Below are positions 60,564-64,000 of a stretch of 64,000 nucleotides of DNA, piece after piece. Made by a program: the position numbers and the translations under genes. This DNA is from Clostridiales bacterium. Lineage in GTDB: Bacteria > Bacillota > Clostridia > Christensenellales > Aristaeellaceae. The notes under the pieces were generated by a model. The model did no database searches and had not been told where the DNA came from. It saw only the letters and a list, made by a program, of their open reading frames with translations. How positions within the stretch are numbered: the stretch's first letter is position 1; each line of letters starts with the position of its first letter. Location: NCBI GenBank assembly GCA_015056175.1, contig SVGT01000004.1, forward strand, positions 1 to 64,000. The letters run 5' to 3'.

Positions 60564-61535
60564 TTAGAACATACCGGCATCGGGATCGATCTTCTTGACC
60601 ACGATGTTGGCGATGATAATGGTGATGCAACCGCAGACGGACTGCAGAAGAGAAGTAGCGGAAGACATGTTGATGTTGGGACGCTCCAGCAGAGCCTTGT
60701 AGATGTACACGTCGAAAGTCTGGGTGATTTCCACCAGACCGCCGGCGTTACGCGTGGCCTGATAGAACAGACCGAAGTCGCTGCGGAAGATGGAGCCGAC
60801 TGCCATGATGAACATGATGGAGATGATGGGACGCAGGGTGGGCAGGGTGATGTACTTGGTCTGCTGCCACTTGGTAGCGCCGTCAATCAGAGCGGCTTCG
60901 TACATTTCCTGATCGATACCGGAGATGGAGGACAGGTACACAACCATGTTGTAGCCCATGCCCTTCCAAACATTCAGGAAGACCAGGAACCAGGTCCAGA
61001 AGCCCACGTCCGTGTACCACATGTTCTTGGTTTCACGGATGCCCAGGCCGACCAGGATGTTGTTGACCAGACCGGCGTCGGTGGCCAGGAAGGCGTACAC
61101 GAAGTAGCTGATAACAACCCAGGACAGGAAGTGGGGCAGGAACATCATGGTCTGGCAAACCTTGGCCAGCTTCTGAGAATACATGTTGTTGATCAGAATA
61201 GCCAGGGTAACGGGGATCACAACGCCCAGCACGATGAAGATGAAGTTGTACACCAGGGTGTTGCGCAGCATGTCGGAGAAGTAGCTGGACTTGAACAGGA
61301 ATTCGAAGTTGTCAAAGCCGCACCACTTGGAGTTCACAAACAGGCTGTACAGGAAGCTCTTACCAGGCTTTACCCTGTAGTTCTTGAATGCGATGACCAC
61401 GCCGAACATGGGCGCGTAGCAGAAGATAAGATACCAGATGGTGGTAGGAAGATGGAGCAAGAAAATCTCAAGATTGTCAAACGAAGAGCCGTTGCTGCCC
61501 GTTTTCTTCTTGCTCTTGACCGCTGTCGTACTCAT
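60564..61535 (-). CDS. Carbohydrate ABC transporter permease (LplB/YteP-like)
   Basis: This 323-aa permease has six helices, the N-terminal family signature LIFCYAPMFGVVIAFKNYRV (~residue 35) and the EAA loop YEAALIDGATKWQQTKYITL with PTLRPIISIMFIMAVG. It forms the transport channel with the downstream permease. The ATG at 61535 follows AAAGGGG; the 35-residue longer frame reads through the leader stem-loop and is rejected. No ATPase gene is present, as is usual for this transporter group, which shares a common MsmK-type ATPase. Confidence 0.92.
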   Translation of the reverse strand: MSTTAVKSKKKTGSNGSSFDNLEIFLLHLPTTIWYLIFCYAPMFGVVIAFKNYRVKPGKSFLYSLFVNSKWCGFDNFEFLFKSSYFSDMLRNTLVYNFIFIVLGVVIPVTLAILINNMYSQKLAKVCQTMMFLPHFLSWVVISYFVYAFLATDAGLVNNILVGLGIRETKNMWYTDVGFWTWFLVFLNVWKGMGYNMVVYLSSISGIDQEMYEAALIDGATKWQQTKYITLPTLRPIISIMFIMAVGSIFRSDFGLFYQATRNAGGLVEITQTFDVYIYKALLERPNINMSSATSLLQSVCGCITIIIANIVVKKIDPDAGMF

Positions 61536-61570
61536 AGAGAGGCCAACCCCTTTCGCGTGCGATGGATTCG

Positions 61571-61640
61571 GTGATGTTTTACAGAAAAGCGGAACTAAAG
61601 AAAGCCGAAGTTTCCTTCGCTTTCTGCCAAACAACATCAC
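61571..61640 (-). promoter_or_regulatory. 70-nt nested stem-loop in the 5' leader of the ABC importer mRNA
   Basis: Outer perfect 8-bp arms (61571-61578 with 61633-61640) enclose inner arms 61582-61591 with 61618-61626 (9 pairs, one bulge). The structure starts a few bases after the predicted transcription start. It does not match a riboswitch I know. Confidence 0.7.
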
Positions 61641-61653
61641 TGATGATGGATTG

Positions 61654-61682
61654 AGTATAACACAGTTTTCGGGGCTTGTAAA
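61654..61682 (-). promoter_or_regulatory. Promoter of the sugar ABC importer operon
   Basis: Minus strand -35 TTTACA (61677-61682), 17-nt spacer, -10 TATACT (61654-61659), with AT-rich upstream DNA like an UP element. Confidence 0.82.
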
Positions 61683-61867
61683 TACTTTTTTTGTTCACTC
61701 TATCCATTATTTTTTCATTTTTTATAAGATTTGCCCAATTTTTATGAATATCAAAGGGCTCCGATGTATTTTTTTCCATATCTTTTCCCCAAGTGAAATC
61801 GTATGCTTTCGTCACATTATGAAGCATTTTAAGCAGTATTTGTCCCAAACTCAGCATGTTTTGTCAA

Positions 61868-61906
61868 AAACAAATTAAACGGCCGTACAATTTTGCACAG
61901 CCGTTT
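61868..61906 (-). terminator. Terminator of the spoVA operon
   Basis: A 7-bp outer stem AAACGGC/GCCGTTT (61877-61883 with 61900-61906) plus inner pairs, followed on the minus strand by AATTTGTTTTTG. Confidence 0.75.
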
Positions 61907-61929
61907 AACCAATTTCCAAATATTCTTTT

Positions 61930-62292
61930 TTACGGCTTTGCCTTTGGACGAAACAGCACCGCCGTAAAAAACCCAAAGAATACAGCCGCAGCAATACCTG
62001 CAGCCGCAGCCGTCACTCCGCCCGTAAACGCCCCGATCCAGCCTTTTTCCTGCACGGCGGAAATGGCGCCCTGCGCCAAAAGATGCCCAAATCCCGTCAG
62101 CGGAACGGTGGCGCCCGCCTGTGCAAACTGCACAAAAGGCCCGTACAAGCCCAGTGCGCTCAAAATCACACCGGCTGTGATATATGCTACCAGGATCCTG
62201 GCCGGCGTCAACCGGGTTTTCAGGATCACCAGTTCTCCCAGCGCACACAACAGCCCGCCGCACAAAAATACTTTGAGATATGTAAAGATCAT
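61930..62292 (-). CDS. spoVAE: Stage V sporulation protein AE
   Basis: This 120-aa membrane protein is part of the SpoVA channel that moves dipicolinic acid into the forespore and out on germination. It has three to four helices and the family stretch GATVPLTGFGHLLAQGAI (~65), parallel to the SpoVAC motif. The length fits the short SpoVAE (AEb) form. The ATG at 62292 overlaps the spoVAD stop (ATGA). It is the last gene of the operon, followed by a terminator. Confidence 0.93.
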   Translation of the reverse strand: MIFTYLKVFLCGGLLCALGELVILKTRLTPARILVAYITAGVILSALGLYGPFVQFAQAGATVPLTGFGHLLAQGAISAVQEKGWIGAFTGGVTAAAAGIAAAVFFGFFTAVLFRPKAKP

Positions 62293-63305
62293 GTTCTTTC
62301 CCTTTCCAGCACCACCAGATGGGCAACGCCGGGGATACTCTCCCCCTGCTGACTGGTGGTGGTGCTCAGCAGCGCGCCCGTTGCCATAAACGCTACGCGC
62401 CGCCACTCTCCGGTGCACATTTTCGGCAGCACATAGGCGCTGAGCACCGTGGCCGCGCAACCGCAGCCGCTTCCGCCTGCATGCACGTCCTGATCCTTGT
62501 CAAATACCATCAGCCCGCAATCCGTATGCTTTTCTCCGCTGAGCGGCACGCCTTTTTCACCAAGCAGATCATACAAAAGTCTGCTGCCCACGGCGCCAAG
62601 ATCGCCCGTGATGAACTGATCGTAATCCCGGATGCTCCTGCCTGTATCCCGGAGATGATGCCATACCGTGTCCGCAGCTGCAGGCGCCATGGCGGCGCCC
62701 ATATTATTGGCATCGCTTATGCCAAAGTCGATCACCCTGCCGCAGGTACCCATCGTGATGCGCACCTCTCCCCCGTCCCGCATCAGCAGATGTGCGCCTG
62801 CGCCCGTAACCGTCCACTGGGCGCTGGGCGTGCGCTGGCAGCCGTATTCCAGCGGAAAACGGTACTGCCTTTCCGCCGTGCAAAAATGGCTGCCCGCCGC
62901 GCACAGTACGGGATCTGCATAGCCGCCGTCGCAAAGCATGGCGCCGACAAGCAGGCTTTCCGTCATGGTGGAGCAGGCGCCGTACAAGCCAAGGAAGGGG
63001 ATGGCCAGATCCCTGGCCGACAGGGATGCCGCCATGATCTGATTAAGCAGATCGCCGCCCAGCATCATCTGCACCCGGCCTTTTTCAAGTCCTGCTTTTT
63101 CAATGCACTTTTCGCAAGCCCTTTTGAACATCACGTGCTCCGCCATTTCAAAGCTGCTCTGCCCGCAGAGCGGATCCTCCAGCACCTGGTCAAAATACTG
63201 CCCCAGCGGGCCTTTGCCTTCCTTGGGCCCCACCACGGCAAATGATGATGCGATGCCCACATGGTTTTCAATCAGGACGGTCTGTTCCCCCACACGCTTC
63301 CCCAT
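62289..63305 (-). CDS. spoVAD: Stage V sporulation protein AD
   Basis: This 338-aa thiolase-fold protein binds dipicolinic acid on the SpoVA complex. Typical stretches are IASSFAVVGPKEGKGPLGQY (~18), FLGLYGACSTMTESLLVGAM (~103, where thiolases have the active cysteine), and GDLGAVGSRLLYDLL (~240). The ATG at 63305 follows GGAGG by 8 nt; the longer frame to 63521 is inside spoVAC antisense-free sequence but in another frame and is rejected. Confidence 0.96.
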   Translation of the reverse strand: MGKRVGEQTVLIENHVGIASSFAVVGPKEGKGPLGQYFDQVLEDPLCGQSSFEMAEHVMFKRACEKCIEKAGLEKGRVQMMLGGDLLNQIMAASLSARDLAIPFLGLYGACSTMTESLLVGAMLCDGGYADPVLCAAGSHFCTAERQYRFPLEYGCQRTPSAQWTVTGAGAHLLMRDGGEVRITMGTCGRVIDFGISDANNMGAAMAPAAADTVWHHLRDTGRSIRDYDQFITGDLGAVGSRLLYDLLGEKGVPLSGEKHTDCGLMVFDKDQDVHAGGSGCGCAATVLSAYVLPKMCTGEWRRVAFMATGALLSTTTSQQGESIPGVAHLVVLERERT

Positions 63306-63309
63306 CACG

Positions 63310-63777
63310 TCAGCCTCCAAAGAAGGAATAGAAAAGTCCAACCAGCACAGACGCAGTGATTCCATATACCAGCACCGGTCCTGCGATGGTAAACAGTTTG
63401 GCGCCCGTACCCAGCACCCATCCCTCAGGACGGTATTCCATGGCAGGCGAGACCATGGCATTGGCAAACCCGGTGATGGGTACCACGGTGCCTGCGCCTG
63501 CGTACTTGGCGATCCTGTCAAAAATCCCGACGCCCGTCAGGAGCGCCGTGATGAAAATCAGCGCCATACTTGCAAACGCGCCGGCTTCCGTGCTGTTCAG
63601 CGCCAGGTATTGATAGCCCAGGTCTGCAATCCCCTGCCCCAGCATACAGATGACGCCACCCACCCAGAAGGCCCGGAGGCATCCCTCAAGCAGCTTGGAT
63701 CCGGGCGTCACCCTCTTTACCATTTGTGCATACCTGCGCGCAAACGGATGTGCACTTTTTTTCTGACCGTTTTTCAC
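63310..63777 (-). CDS. spoVAC: Stage V sporulation protein AC
   Basis: This 155-aa membrane protein of the SpoVA complex, described in Bacillus as a mechanosensitive channel, has four helices and the family motif GAGTVVPITGFANAMVSPAM (~100). The N-terminus KKSAHPFARRYAQMVKRVTP is soluble and basic. The GTG at 63777 follows AAGGAGGAGAAAAA; in-frame sequence continues upstream to a GTG at 63897, but the length and Shine-Dalgarno favour 63777. It lies 4 nt before spoVAD. Confidence 0.93.
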   Translation of the reverse strand: MKNGQKKSAHPFARRYAQMVKRVTPGSKLLEGCLRAFWVGGVICMLGQGIADLGYQYLALNSTEAGAFASMALIFITALLTGVGIFDRIAKYAGAGTVVPITGFANAMVSPAMEYRPEGWVLGTGAKLFTIAGPVLVYGITASVLVGLFYSFFGG

Positions 63778-63893
63778 TTTTTCTCCTCCTTCCGTCTTGT
63801 AACAGGCCGATCGGGCGCAGGACGTATCCGGATTTCCCGATTGCCCGGCCGCGGCAGCCAATTCAGCGGATGCGGAAACGGATGATAGCCCAT
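63774..63893 (-). CDS. Candidate 39-aa Pro/Arg-rich small protein between spoVAB and spoVAC
   Basis: An ATG at 63893 preceded by AAAGGAAG (8-nt spacing) opens a 39-codon frame whose TGA overlaps the spoVAC GTG start as GTGA, the layout of translationally coupled genes. The product begins MGYHPFPHPLNWLPRPGN and ends basic (RRKEEKK). I know no such protein in spoVA operons. The same DNA could instead be an N-terminal extension of SpoVAC in another frame. Confidence 0.35.
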   Translation of the reverse strand: MGYHPFPHPLNWLPRPGNREIRIRPAPDRPVTRRKEEKK

Positions 63894-63928
63894 TCACTTT
63901 TCTTCCTTTCCCATACTTTGGTTTGTTT

Positions 63929-64000
63929 TTACAGCCATGCCGATATAAAAGCACCCATGCCCTTGCCCAGCATCAGTGCGACGGCTGCATATTTCAGATC
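63929..64000 (-). CDS. spoVAB: Probable stage V sporulation protein AB (C-terminal end)
   Basis: The last 23 residues of a minus-strand gene (DLKYAAVALMLGKGMGAFIS then AWL) run in from the window edge and stop at 63929-63931. The hydrophobic, glycine-rich end with LGKGMGAF and the position before spoVAC fit SpoVAB, but too little is present for certainty. Confidence 0.6.
   Translation of the reverse strand, partial: DLKYAAVALMLGKGMGAFISAWL

Larger units (their letters stand above)
61536..61929 (-). other. Leader and intergenic region between the ABC operon and spoVAE
   Basis: From left to right this 394-nt stretch holds the structured 5' leader of the ABC operon, its promoter, an AT-rich segment (about 61683-61867) in which I see no gene, and the spoVAE terminator. 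A 92-codon open frame on the minus strand (61579-61857) crosses the promoter and lacks a Shine-Dalgarno, so I do not call it. Confidence 0.6.

Noticed and set aside
61579-61857. 92-codon minus-strand open frame in the AT-rich region
   Set aside because: It crosses a near-consensus promoter and the leader stem-loop, and has no Shine-Dalgarno before its first ATG.
63778-63954. Longer SpoVAC starting at GTG 63897 or further upstream
   Set aside because: The GTG at 63777 has the stronger Shine-Dalgarno and gives the normal family length; the extra ~40 residues look non-conserved.
1-64000. Mobile elements, prophage, integrases, tRNA or rRNA genes
   Set aside because: I looked for transposase and integrase motifs, terminal repeats and tRNA-like cloverleaf sequences and saw none that I could support.

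Overview
The window comes from a spore-forming, fermentative, anaerobic Clostridia-type Firmicute. Supporting genes are sigH, spoIVA, a GerA/GerB/GerC germination receptor operon, the spoVAC-AD-AE end of a spoVA operon, a CotH kinase, pyruvate formate-lyase with its activase, an 8Fe ferredoxin, and strong Shine-Dalgarno sequences (GGAGG) before nearly every gene. Coding sequence is fairly GC-rich with C/G-ending codons; intergenic regions are AT-richer. I cannot name the species. I see no tRNA, rRNA, CRISPR array, transposase or phage gene.

Layout. 1-6.6 kb: the end of sigH, then a minus-strand potassium region holding two uptake systems, ktrB-ktrA and trkA-trkH, with an XRE regulator between them that carries a LexA-like C-terminal domain without its catalytic serine. 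6.6-13 kb: MATE exporter, MFS transporter, AEC transporter, HD-domain protein and a ceramidase-family protein, each mostly with its own promoter and terminator. 13-21.6 kb (minus strand): pflB-pflA behind a ZTP (pfl-motif) riboswitch and attenuator, uxuA-uxuB for hexuronate use, and a PAP2 phosphatase plus D-aminoacylase pair.

21.9-34.7 kb is one gene for a secreted protein of 4265 residues. Its first ~3370 residues are about a hundred H...CxxC...H modules arranged in a higher-order repeat (3 + 6 modules, ~275 residues, about twelve copies). The last ~900 residues are ten Ig-like repeats of ~90 residues with an exact 270-bp period. I know no described system with this architecture; it is the main candidate for something new.

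34.8-49.9 kb: the uncharacterised GGGtGRT/NifU-like pair, a BlaI/BlaR1-type regulatory pair whose sensor domain does not look beta-lactam binding, an ArsB/SLC13-type permease, ferredoxin, a UPF0340 protein, a TrmH-family methyltransferase, an MrfA-type helicase, and a CotH-DUF4956-polyphosphate polymerase cluster. 50-56.4 kb: spoIVA with a sigma-E-like promoter, small proteins, and gerABC with a sigma-G/F-like promoter. 56.6-64 kb: pfkA, a sugar ABC importer operon (two permeases and a binding protein, no ATPase) with a structured leader, and the distal spoVA operon running off the window edge.

Starts were re-chosen from Shine-Dalgarno positions wherever a longer open frame ran upstream through a promoter or the Shine-Dalgarno itself. 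All family assignments are from reading motifs, not from database searches.
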